From Amycolatopsis xylanica (GTDB lineage Bacteria > Actinomycetota > Actinomycetes > Mycobacteriales > Pseudonocardiaceae), in NCBI RefSeq assembly GCF_900107045.1, contig NZ_FNON01000001.1, forward strand, positions 1,364,001 to 1,428,000: a stretch of 64,000 nt of DNA, written 5' to 3'. The notes beneath the pieces are model-generated. The model worked only from the letters and a program-made list of their open reading frames with translations. It was not told where the DNA came from and ran no database searches. Each line of letters begins with the position of its first letter. The first letter of the stretch is position 1. Position numbers and translations under genes: made by a program. Positions 54,302 to 61,693 of this stretch are shown in pieces.

Positions 54302-55129
54302 ATGCGGATCTTGCTCTCGGCCGACATGGAAGGCGCCACCGGCGTCACGTGGACCGACGACGTCATCCCGGGAACCGAGCAGTGGCAACGATTCCGGCGG
54401 ATGTTCACCGGTGACGTCAACGCCACCATCGCCGGGCTGCACGCGGGCGGCGCGACGGACGTGCTGGTCAACGAGGCGCACTCGTCGCAGCGCAACCTGC
54501 TGCTGGAGGATCTCGACCCCCGCGCGCGGATGCTCACCGGGCGGCACAAACCGCTGTCGATGATGCAGGGCATCGAGTCGGGCGTGGACGGTGTGGTGTT
54601 CCTCGGCTATCACGCGGCGGCGGGTGTCGACGGGGTCCTGTCGCACACCTACCTGGAGAACCAGATCACCGGGGTGTGGCTCGACGGGACGCTGGCCAGC
54701 GAGGGCAGGCTCAACGCGGGCATGGCCGCCGAGTACGGCGTGCCGGTCCTGATGGTGACCGGCGACGACAAGACCATCGAGGACGCGCTCGACTACGCGC
54801 CGGGCGCGTCGATGGTGCAGGTCAAGGAATGCGTGAGCCGCTACGCCGCGATCTGCTCGCCGCCGTCGGTGACCGCGTCGCTGCTCACGGGGGCGGCCGA
54901 GGAGAGCATGAAACGCGCCGGGCGGAACGAACCCGCGCCGGGCACGCACCGCATCGAGGTCGAGTTCGACGCGAGCCACCTCGCCGCGGCGGCCGCGGTC
55001 ATCCCGACCGTCGAGCAGATCGGGGTGCGCCGGGTCGGCTTCGACGCGCCGAACATGACCGAGGCCATGAAGGCCTTCAAGATCGTGACCGCCATCGCGG
55101 CGGGGGCTGTGCAGGGAATCTATGGCTGA
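54302..55129 (+). CDS. M55 family D-aminopeptidase (DppA-like)
   Basis: A 275-residue cytoplasmic peptidase of the DppA family. MRILLSADMEGATGVTW holds the first zinc-binding Asp and Glu, GVVFLGYHAAAGVDGVLSHT the His ligand, and GAGE-type MVTGDDKTIEDAL follows. DppA removes N-terminal D-amino acids from peptides such as D-Ala-D-Ala. It overlaps the M20 peptidase gene by 8 bp, so the two act together, perhaps in recycling D-amino-acid peptides. ATG 54302 is preferred over GTG 54293. Confidence 0.92.
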   Translation: MRILLSADMEGATGVTWTDDVIPGTEQWQRFRRMFTGDVNATIAGLHAGGATDVLVNEAHSSQRNLLLEDLDPRARMLTGRHKPLSMMQGIESGVDGVVFLGYHAAAGVDGVLSHTYLENQITGVWLDGTLASEGRLNAGMAAEYGVPVLMVTGDDKTIEDALDYAPGASMVQVKECVSRYAAICSPPSVTASLLTGAAEESMKRAGRNEPAPGTHRIEVEFDASHLAAAAAVIPTVEQIGVRRVGFDAPNMTEAMKAFKIVTAIAAGAVQGIYG

Positions 55130-56405
55130 CGTCGTCGAGCTGTGCGCGGACCTGATCCGCTTCGACACCACCAACCGCGGCGGCGGTGACGCCGAGGGCG
55201 AGCGCGACGCCGCCGAGTACGTCGCGGCGCGCCTGTCCGACGCGGGCATCGAACCGAAGATCATCGAGTCGGCGCCGCGCCGGGCGAACGTGCTCGCCCG
55301 CATCCCCGGCACCGACCCGACATTGCCCGGCATGCTGGTGCAGGGCCATCTCGACGTCGTGCCCGCCGACGCCGCCGACTGGACGGTCCCGCCGTTCTCC
55401 GGCGAGGTGCGCGACGACTACCTGTGGGGCCGCGGCGCGGTCGACATGAAGGACTTCATCGCGATGGTGCTGTCCTTCGCGCCGACCCTGCGCCCACGCC
55501 GCGACATCGTGCTCGCGTTCGTCGCCGACGAAGAGGACAAGGGCGAGTACGGCGCGCACTGGCTCGCCGCCGAGCACCGCGACCTGTTCGAAGGCTGCGT
55601 GGCGTCGATCAGCGAGTCGGGCGGCTACACCTACCACGTGCCCGACGCCTCGGGCCGCGACGTGCGGCTGTATCCGGTGGGCACCGCCGAGCGCGGCACC
55701 GCGCACCTGCGGCTGACCGCGCGCGGCCGGGCCGGGCACGGCTCCCGCCCCAACGACGACAACGCGGTGACCAAGCTCGTCGGCGCGCTGCACCGGGTCG
55801 CCGCGCACCGCTGGCCGGTCAACCTCACCCCGACCGTGCGCGCGTTCCTCGAGCGCACCGGTCAGGCGCTCGGCGTCCCGGTCGATCTGTCCGATGTGGA
55901 CGGAACGGTCGCGCGGCTCGGCCCGGCGGGCGCGCTGGTGGTGCCGACGGTCCGCAACAGCACCACGCCGACGATGCTCAACGCCGGCTACAAGGTCAAC
56001 GTGATCCCGTCGATCGCGACCGCGCAACTCGACGTGCGGGTGCTGCCCGGCACCGAGGAGGCGCTGTTCGCGGAGCTGGACGTGCTGCTCGGCGACGTCG
56101 AACGCGAGTTCGTCGCGCACCAGCCGCCGGTGGAGGCCCGCATCGACTCACCGTGGTTCGACGCGATGGCCGACGCGCTGCGCGCCGAGGACCCCGAGGC
56201 CGTCGTGGTCCCGTACTGCATGGGCGGCGGCACGGACGCGAAGGCGTTCAGCCCGCTCGGCATCGACTGCTACGGCTTCGCCCCGCTCTACCTGCCGCCG
56301 GGCTTCCCGTACCGGGCGATGGCGCACGGCGTGGACGAGCGTGTCCCGGTCGAAGGCCTCCGCTTCGGCGCCCGTGTCCTCGAGCGCTTCCTCACCACCT
56401 GCTGA
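55122..56405 (+). CDS. M20/M28-type dizinc peptidase
   Basis: A 427-residue M20 metallopeptidase. LVQGHLDVVPADAADW (His and Asp, about 73-76), WGRGAVDMKDFIAM (bridging Asp), ADEEDKGEYGAHWL (Glu pair) and CMGGGTDAKAF form the dizinc site; AGHGSRPNDDNAVTKL is the lid domain signature. Relatives hydrolyse di- and tripeptides or N-acyl amino acids. Its start lies inside the end of the M55 gene, indicating coupled translation. Two family B units follow. Confidence 0.93.
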   Translation: MADVVELCADLIRFDTTNRGGGDAEGERDAAEYVAARLSDAGIEPKIIESAPRRANVLARIPGTDPTLPGMLVQGHLDVVPADAADWTVPPFSGEVRDDYLWGRGAVDMKDFIAMVLSFAPTLRPRRDIVLAFVADEEDKGEYGAHWLAAEHRDLFEGCVASISESGGYTYHVPDASGRDVRLYPVGTAERGTAHLRLTARGRAGHGSRPNDDNAVTKLVGALHRVAAHRWPVNLTPTVRAFLERTGQALGVPVDLSDVDGTVARLGPAGALVVPTVRNSTTPTMLNAGYKVNVIPSIATAQLDVRVLPGTEEALFAELDVLLGDVEREFVAHQPPVEARIDSPWFDAMADALRAEDPEAVVVPYCMGGGTDAKAFSPLGIDCYGFAPLYLPPGFPYRAMAHGVDERVPVEGLRFGARVLERFLTTC

Positions 56406-56406
56406 A

Positions 56407-56520
56407 ACCCCGAAAGTGGCTTTCGTCAGATAAGACCTGACGGAAGTGGCTTTCGGGGTACCGGGGAAAGCCCGAAAGCCACTTCCGTCAGATGCGACCT
56501 GACGAAAGTCACTTTCGGGG
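56407..56520. repeat. Two inverted family B units
   Basis: Units at about 56407-56458 and 56470-56520 are inverted relative to each other, so the whole can fold as one long stem. The second supplies the stop codon of the TetR gene (TGA from a TGG to TGA change in the arm). It lies between the convergent M20 and TetR genes. Confidence 0.82.
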
Positions 56521-57084
56521 TTCGGGCCACTGGCGGAGCAGGGTGTCGAGGGCGTCGAGGGCGGCGGCCCAGGAGGCGTCCGCGGTGCGGGTCTGGTGGC
56601 TGAAGCCGCCGCCGCGTTCCAGGCTCACGTAGCCGTGGAAAGTGCTGTGCAGCAACCGAACCGCGTCGGTCTCGGCGGGTTCGGGCAATGCGTAGCCGCG
56701 CAGGACCGCGCGGGTCAGCTCGGCGTGCCTGCGCGCGGGTTCGGCGGCGACGGTGTCCGGGTCGATCTCGAGCTGCGCGGCGGCGTAGCGGCCCGGATGT
56801 GAGGTCGCGTAGTCGCGGTAGGCGTCGGCGAACGCGACCAGCGCGTCCTTGCCGGACCGGCCCGCGAGCGCGGCAGCCGCCCGGTCGGCGAGTTCGGCCA
56901 GCGCGAGCGCCGACGTGCGGACTCGCAGGTCACGCGCGTTCCGCACGTGCGAGTACAGGCTCGCGTCCTTCACCCCGAAACGGCGGGCGAGCGCGGAGAC
57001 GGTCACGTTCTCGAAGCCGACCTCGTCGGCCAGCTCGGCCGCCGCCTCGGTCAGCCGTTGCGCGGTCAGGCCCGCACGTGCCAT
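56509..57084 (-). CDS. TetR-family repressor (TetR_C_33-like)
   Basis: A 191-residue TetR protein: HTH around 20-50 (DEVGFENVTVSALARRFGVK, then DASLYSHVRN) and a C-terminal domain with FHGYVSLERGGGFSHQTRT, a pattern of WHG-type regulators. It is divergent from the FBP gene; the gap contains TTTCCTAG/CTAGGAAA (57098-57139), a possible operator. The C-terminal residues RK and the stop are encoded in a family B repeat. Targets may be itself and the FBP gene. Confidence 0.88.
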   Translation of the reverse strand: MARAGLTAQRLTEAAAELADEVGFENVTVSALARRFGVKDASLYSHVRNARDLRVRTSALALAELADRAAAALAGRSGKDALVAFADAYRDYATSHPGRYAAAQLEIDPDTVAAEPARRHAELTRAVLRGYALPEPAETDAVRLLHSTFHGYVSLERGGGFSHQTRTADASWAAALDALDTLLRQWPEPRK

Positions 57085-57097
57085 GGCTCACCCCCCG

Positions 57098-57139
57098 TTT
57101 CCTAGAGGCTTTAATTATTTGCCTAAGACCACTAGGAAA
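57098..57139. promoter_or_regulatory. Inverted repeat in the TetR/FBP divergent gap
   Basis: TTTCCTAG (57098-57105) and CTAGGAAA (57132-57139), with an inner AGGC/GCCT pair around AT-rich TTTAATTATTT. A candidate TetR operator; the AT-rich centre may hold a -10. Confidence 0.5.
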
Positions 57140-57141
57140 GC

Positions 57142-57147
57142 TAGCTT
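57142..57147 (+). promoter_or_regulatory. -10 element of an apparently leaderless promoter (FBP gene)
   Basis: TAGCTT ends 7 nt before the GTG at 57155; no ribosome site is present. Confidence 0.45.
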
Positions 57148-57154
57148 CGGTCGT

Positions 57155-57646
57155 GTGAGACCAGTAACCGAGCAGGAAATCCGTAACTCGTTCATCAATT
57201 GCACCAAGGGGGAGGCCAAGCGCCTCGCCGTGCCCAAGGACCTCGCCGAGCGCCCGTGGGACGACCTCGACTTCCTCGGCTGGCGCGACCCCGCGTCGCC
57301 GGAGCGCTCGTACATCGTCGCCGAATCCGGCGATGGGCTCGTGGGTGTCGCGCTGCGCCGGGCCGCGCAGGCCGGGCTGGCGCGGCGCAGCATGTGCTCA
57401 CTGTGCCTGACCACACATTCCGGCGACGGCGTCTCGCTGATGACCGCGCGCAAGGCGGGCCCGGAGGGGCGCCAGGGCAATTCGGTGGGCTCGTACATCT
57501 GCGCCGACCTGGCGTGTTCGCTGTACCTGCGCGGGAAGAAGGACGCGGGCAACGGCGGGCGGCTGCACGAGTCGCTCAGTGTCGACGAGCTGATCGAGCG
57601 GACCGCGGCGAACCTGGCCGGGTTCCTCGACAAGGTGAATGCGTGA
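57155..57646 (+). CDS. FBP family protein (FusB-like EF-G-binding zinc protein)
   Basis: A 163-residue FBP domain protein. The N-terminal helices (VTEQEIRNSFINCTKGEAKR) and the C-terminal treble-clef zinc finger (SMCSLCLTTHSGDGVSLMTA, then CADLACSLYLRGK) match FusB/FusC-type proteins, which bind EF-G and free it from stalled ribosomes; some confer fusidic acid resistance, others are housekeeping. Start GTG 57155 with a leaderless-type promoter. It is divergent from a TetR gene and 66 bp upstream of a FAD monooxygenase. Confidence 0.9.
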   Translation: MRPVTEQEIRNSFINCTKGEAKRLAVPKDLAERPWDDLDFLGWRDPASPERSYIVAESGDGLVGVALRRAAQAGLARRSMCSLCLTTHSGDGVSLMTARKAGPEGRQGNSVGSYICADLACSLYLRGKKDAGNGGRLHESLSVDELIERTAANLAGFLDKVNA

Positions 57647-57675
57647 ACGAACATGTTCGTCACGAACATGTTCGT
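57647..57675. promoter_or_regulatory. Tandem 14-bp palindromes before the FAD monooxygenase
   Basis: ACGAACATGTTCGT at 57647-57660 and again at 57662-57675, 15 bp apart, covering the -35 area of a -10-like TAGGGT (57677-57682). A TetR-type operator is likely, but no regulator gene in the window is clearly its partner. Confidence 0.75.
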
Positions 57676-57712
57676 GTAGGGTGGGTGGCACGTTGACCAC
57701 CAAGGAGCCACC

Positions 57713-58864
57713 ATGACCACCCATCACCCCATCGCGATCATCGGCGCCGGACTCGGCGGCCTCACCCTCGCCCGCATCCTGCACCTGGGCGGCATCGAGA
57801 CCGCCGTGTTCGACCTCGAAGCCTCCCCCGCCGCCCGCACCCAGGGCGGCATGCTCGACATCCACGGCGAAACCGGACAAGCCGCCCTGCACGCCGCAGG
57901 CCTGCACGACCGTTTCCTGGCCGCCGTCCACCACGGCGGCCAGGAAACGCGCATCATCGACCGGCACGCCACGGTCCACCTCGCCGAGCCGGACGACGGC
58001 ACCGGCGACCGCCCCGAGATCAACCGCGAAACCCTGCGCGGCCTCCTCCTCGACTCACTCCCGGCCGGAACCATCCGCTGGGGAGCCAAAATCACCGGAG
58101 CGACCGCGCTCGGCGACGGCCGCCACGAGGTGACACTCGCCGACGGCACCACCTTCACCACCGACCTGCTCATCGGCGCGGACGGCGCCTGGTCCAAGAT
58201 CCGCCCGCTGGTCTCCCCCGCGACCCCGGCCTACTCGGGCCTGTCCTTCGTCGAGCTCAACCTCGACGACGCCGACATCCAGCACCCCGAGGCCGCCGCG
58301 ATCATCGGCGGCGGCATGCTCTTCGCGCTCGGCGAGCGCCAAGGCTTCCTCGCCCACCGCGAACCCGGCGCCCGCCTGCACGTCTACTGCGCGCTCGCCA
58401 CCAGCGCCGACTGGCTCACCACGATCGACTTCACCGACACCGCGGCCGCGAAAACCGCGCTGCTGAGCCACTTCGAGGACTGGGACGACAGCCTGCGCGC
58501 GTTCATCGCCGACGCCGACGGGCCGTTGATCCCCCGCGCCATCCACGCGCTCCCGGTCGGCCACTCCTGGCCACGCACCCCTGGCGTCACCCTCCTCGGC
58601 GACGCGGCGCACCTGATGTCACCCTTCGCGGGAGAAGGCGCCAACCTCGCCATGTTCGACGGAGCCGAACTCGCCGCCGCGATCCTCGCTTCCCCCGAGG
58701 ACCTTGAGAAGGCCCTCGGGGCTTACGAAGCGGCACTGTTCCCGCGAAGCGAGGCCTCGGCGGCAGAGTCGGCGGACAACCTCAAGCTGTGCTTCGACGC
58801 GAACGCGCCTCACAGCCTTATCAACCTCATGACCGCCTACGCGGAGTCCGGCAGCCCGGCGTAG
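57713..58864 (+). CDS. FAD-dependent monooxygenase (TetX-like)
   Basis: A 383-residue flavoprotein hydroxylase. IAIIGAGLGGLTLARILHLG (GxGxxG, about 9-14), LLIGADGAWSKIRPLV (DG motif) and LGDAAHLMSPFAGEGANLAM (GD motif) are complete; TQGGMLDIHGETGQAALHAA is typical of TetX-type enzymes, which inactivate tetracyclines, though most relatives act on other aromatics. AAGGAG at 57702-57707 marks the ATG at 57713. Control probably comes through the tandem palindromes upstream. It overlaps a second, convergent FAD monooxygenase by 28 bp. Confidence 0.92.
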   Translation: MTTHHPIAIIGAGLGGLTLARILHLGGIETAVFDLEASPAARTQGGMLDIHGETGQAALHAAGLHDRFLAAVHHGGQETRIIDRHATVHLAEPDDGTGDRPEINRETLRGLLLDSLPAGTIRWGAKITGATALGDGRHEVTLADGTTFTTDLLIGADGAWSKIRPLVSPATPAYSGLSFVELNLDDADIQHPEAAAIIGGGMLFALGERQGFLAHREPGARLHVYCALATSADWLTTIDFTDTAAAKTALLSHFEDWDDSLRAFIADADGPLIPRAIHALPVGHSWPRTPGVTLLGDAAHLMSPFAGEGANLAMFDGAELAAAILASPEDLEKALGAYEAALFPRSEASAAESADNLKLCFDANAPHSLINLMTAYAESGSPA

Positions 58865-60009
58865 GCGGGCAGCTCCACGCCGTTGATCGCCCGCTCGATC
58901 AGCTTCGGGCCCCACTCGGAGCCAGGCTGGACCTCCGCCTCAGGGACCGCCCGGCTCAGCGCGTGCAACCGGCCGATCTCCTGATTGGCCTCGACGAACG
59001 ACCGCATCCGCCCTTCATAAGCGGCGAACCCGACCTCCGAGTCCCACCCGGCGGCCGCCAGCTCCCCGGCCAGCAGGTAGGCGCCGACCAGCGCCAGCCC
59101 GGTGCCCTGCCCCGACATCGGCGACGAGCTGAACGCCGCGTCCCCCAGCAGTCCCACCCGCCCGCTCGACCAGCGCTCCATCTTCACCTGCGCGACCTGG
59201 TCGAGGTAGAAGTCCGGCGTGTCGTCCAGATGCGCGAGCATGCGCGGCGCCAGCCAGCCCAGCCCGTCCATCCGCTCACGCAGCAACCGCTTCTGCGCCT
59301 CGATGTCGCGGTAGTCGACCTCGAAATCGGGCGAGGCGAACGAGAACATCGCCATCGCCTGCGTCGCGTCCTGAATGGGCCGAAGCCCCGCGGACCGCCC
59401 GGCCTCCTGGTAGTCGATCAGCCAGCGATCCAACCCGAACTCGTTGGGCATGCTGTAGAAGGCCAGCACCAGCCCGAGATGATGCACGAACCGCTCCCGC
59501 GGCCCGAACACCAACTCCCGCAACGCCGAGTGCAACCCGTCCGCCCCGACCACCAGCTCGAAACGCCGCCGATCACCACCGGCGAAGACCACGTCGACCC
59601 CGTCCGCGTCCTGGGCCACCTCGGCGATCCGGTCACCGAAGACGTACTCGACACCATCCCGGGTGTCCTCATAGAGCACCCGGGACAAATCCCCGCGCAG
59701 GATCTCGATGTCCGCGATGTACCCATCACCACCATGATCCTCCGCGTGGAACGTCTCCAGCACGTTCCCCTCGGCGTCCACCGTGTACGCGCCCGCGGTA
59801 TCGGTGCACGCCGCGCGTACCGCGGTGTCCAGCCCCATCCGCGCGATGACCTCCTTGGCCACCCCGCGCGCGTCCACCGCCTGCCCACCCGGCCGCAGCC
59901 CGGGCGCCCGCTCCACCACGGTCACCTCGGCGCCACGACGGCGCAGCCAATGCGCCAGCGCCGGCCCCGCGATACTCGCACCAGCCACCAAAACCCTGAT
60001 ACCGCTCAT
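58837..60009 (-). CDS. FAD-dependent aromatic monooxygenase
   Basis: A 390-residue flavin hydroxylase of the PHBH/rubredoxin-reductase-like fold. VLVAGASIAGPALAHWLRRR (GxxxxG near 10), LVVGADGLHSALRELVFG and VGLLGDAAFSSSPMSGQGTG are the FAD motifs. The GADGLHS and SPMSGQGTGLALVGAYLLAG text groups it with antibiotic- or aromatic-modifying oxidases. It is convergent with the TetX-like gene (28-bp overlap) but not its close paralogue. ATG 60009 is the clear start. Substrate unknown. Confidence 0.92.
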   Translation of the reverse strand: MSGIRVLVAGASIAGPALAHWLRRRGAEVTVVERAPGLRPGGQAVDARGVAKEVIARMGLDTAVRAACTDTAGAYTVDAEGNVLETFHAEDHGGDGYIADIEILRGDLSRVLYEDTRDGVEYVFGDRIAEVAQDADGVDVVFAGGDRRRFELVVGADGLHSALRELVFGPRERFVHHLGLVLAFYSMPNEFGLDRWLIDYQEAGRSAGLRPIQDATQAMAMFSFASPDFEVDYRDIEAQKRLLRERMDGLGWLAPRMLAHLDDTPDFYLDQVAQVKMERWSSGRVGLLGDAAFSSSPMSGQGTGLALVGAYLLAGELAAAGWDSEVGFAAYEGRMRSFVEANQEIGRLHALSRAVPEAEVQPGSEWGPKLIERAINGVELPAYAGLPDSA

Positions 60010-60058
60010 AACGCCCCCAGTTCACCGGCTCGCAGCAACGCCCGGATCGTACAGCCGG

Positions 60059-60104
60059 GTCGTGAGTGGCGCGGCCGGTTCTAACCGGTCAGAACACTCA
60101 CGAC
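60059..60104. terminator. Family A palindrome between FAD monooxygenase and VOC genes
   Basis: GTCGTGAGTGGCGCGGCCGG, TTCT, then a partial complement with mismatches. The right arm supplies the Ser-stop of the minus-strand VOC gene (60098-60103). Confidence 0.75.
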
Positions 60105-60529
60105 CCCGGGCGCAGGTGACACACCGCCTCGAGGCTGATCCCCAGCGGATCCGTCACGAACGCACCGAAATAGTCCTCGTGGTACTCCGCGTGCACCGCG
60201 GGCGCGTGCTCCGGCACCGCACCCGCCGCCAAAGCCGCCCGGTAGAACGCTTCCACCGCGGCCCGATCGTCCACAGTGAACGCCAGATGCATCCCCGTCC
60301 CGACCGAACCACGCTCCAGCAGCCAGAAATACGGCTTCCGCTCCGGCCACCCGAACCCCACCATCGCCAGCTGCCCCTCGGTCAGCCCCGCCGGGATCTC
60401 CAGCATCTTCACGATCCCGATCGACGCCAGCACCGGCTCGTAAAACCCCGCAGCCGCACCGAGATCCGGCACCGCGATGTTCAGATGATCGATCCTCGAA
60501 CCCGAGCGATCCACGAAAGATGAACTCAT
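60098..60529 (-). CDS. VOC family protein (glyoxalase-like)
   Basis: A 143-residue single VOC domain: IDHLNIAVPDLGAAAGFYEP (His ligand near 15), HLAFTVDDRAAVEAFYRAAL (His) and FGAFVTDPLGISLEAVCH (Glu) are intact metal positions of a glyoxalase-type enzyme. Start ATG 60529. It is divergent from a WYL-domain regulator; a 9-bp-arm palindrome lies in the 52-bp gap. The terminal PGS-stop comes from a family A repeat. Confidence 0.88.
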   Translation of the reverse strand: MSSSFVDRSGSRIDHLNIAVPDLGAAAGFYEPVLASIGIVKMLEIPAGLTEGQLAMVGFGWPERKPYFWLLERGSVGTGMHLAFTVDDRAAVEAFYRAALAAGAVPEHAPAVHAEYHEDYFGAFVTDPLGISLEAVCHLRPGS

Positions 60530-60548
60530 ACCCCGACCATCGCAGCCA

Positions 60549-60571
60549 TGGCGGACACCGGATGTCCGCCA
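60549..60571. promoter_or_regulatory. Operator-like palindrome between VOC and WYL regulator genes
   Basis: TGGCGGACA-CCGGA-TGTCCGCCA, perfect 9-bp arms in the divergent gap. Probably the binding site of the YafY-like regulator. Confidence 0.72.
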
Positions 60572-60581
60572 CACTGAGCAC

Positions 60582-61535
60582 ATGGCGACCACCTCCGCAC
60601 GCGCGCTCGAACTGCTCACCCTGCTCGGCACCCGCCGGACCGCCACCGACCTCGCCACCCGCCTCGGCGTCAGCACCCGCACCCTCCGCCGCGACATCGA
60701 CGTCCTGCGCACCCTCGGCTACCCCGTCGAAGCCACCAAAGGCCGCGACGCCACCTACCGGCTCGCCGGCGGGAAACTCCCGCCCCTGCTGTTCGACGGC
60801 GACCAGGCATTGGCCATCGCCGTCGCACTCCAAACCGCTCCGGCCACCATCTCCGGCACCACCACCGCCGCCGCCCGCGCACTCAGCACCATCAAGCAGA
60901 TCATGCCCGCCCACCTGCGCGCCCAAGCCGAAGCACTGCACCTCACCACCATCGGCAACTACTGGGACTTCCCCGCACCCACCGTGCCGCCCAGCACCCT
61001 CACCGCCGTCGGCGCCGCCATCCGCGACCAGCACCTGCTCGACCTCGAACACCTCACCCCCGACGGCGACCGCCCGCCACCCGCCCCGCCCGCCCGCGTC
61101 GAACCCCACCACCTCGTGCACTGGGCAGGCCGCTGGTACCTCGTCGCCCACGACGGCGACTGGACCATCCACCGCCTCGACCGCATCCACCCCCGCGCCC
61201 CCACCGGCATCGCATTCCAGCGCCGCGCACTGCCAGCACCCGACGTCGCCCATTACGTCATGACCACCGCCGACCGCGGCGACACCACCCCCACCTGGCC
61301 CTGCCTCGGCGCCGCCACCCTCGACCTGCCCGCCGACGTCGTCGCCCGCTTCGCACCCGGCGGCTCCGTCGTCGAACACCTCGCACCCGGCCGCACCCGC
61401 CTCACCCTCGGCGCCTGGTCATGGGCGGGCATCGCGGGCCTGCTCGGCACCTTCGACACCGACCTCACCGACGTCGAACCCGCCGAGCTCACCCACGCCT
61501 GCCACACCCTCGCCGAGCGCTTCCGCGCCACCTGA
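60582..61535 (+). CDS. YafY/WYL-domain transcriptional regulator
   Basis: A 317-residue regulator: N-terminal DeoR-type winged helix (ALELLTLLGTRRTATDLATR, LGVSTRTLRRDIDVLRTLGY), a WYL ligand domain (about 130-225; PHHLVHWAGRWYLVAHDGDW then RLDRIHPRAPTG) and a WCX-like C-terminus. WYL proteins sense nucleotides or small ligands. It is divergent from the VOC gene, which it may repress. No ribosome site is apparent before the ATG. Confidence 0.92.
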   Translation: MATTSARALELLTLLGTRRTATDLATRLGVSTRTLRRDIDVLRTLGYPVEATKGRDATYRLAGGKLPPLLFDGDQALAIAVALQTAPATISGTTTAAARALSTIKQIMPAHLRAQAEALHLTTIGNYWDFPAPTVPPSTLTAVGAAIRDQHLLDLEHLTPDGDRPPPAPPARVEPHHLVHWAGRWYLVAHDGDWTIHRLDRIHPRAPTGIAFQRRALPAPDVAHYVMTTADRGDTTPTWPCLGAATLDLPADVVARFAPGGSVVEHLAPGRTRLTLGAWSWAGIAGLLGTFDTDLTDVEPAELTHACHTLAERFRAT

Positions 61536-61606
61536 CCATCAAGCACGCCGATGACCCGGACGGACGCTCCCCTTGTCCGATTCGGGCCAGGATCAGCCAC
61601 CGGACT

Positions 61607-61620
61607 TGACATCGATGTCA
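61607..61620. promoter_or_regulatory. Operator-like palindrome upstream of GH92 gene
   Basis: TGACATCGATGTCA, a perfect 14-bp palindrome, overlaps a TTGACA -35-like hexamer (61606-61611). A LacI- or GntR-type sugar regulator could bind here; GAGCGCTC (61640-61647) is a second small palindrome downstream. The rest of 61536-61693 shows nothing else. Confidence 0.5.
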
Positions 61621-61693
61621 CACACGAGGTTGCCTCTCTGAGCGCTCCCCCGCGCGCCCCGATGTCGCCCCGCTAGAAGAGCTTGGAGCAACG

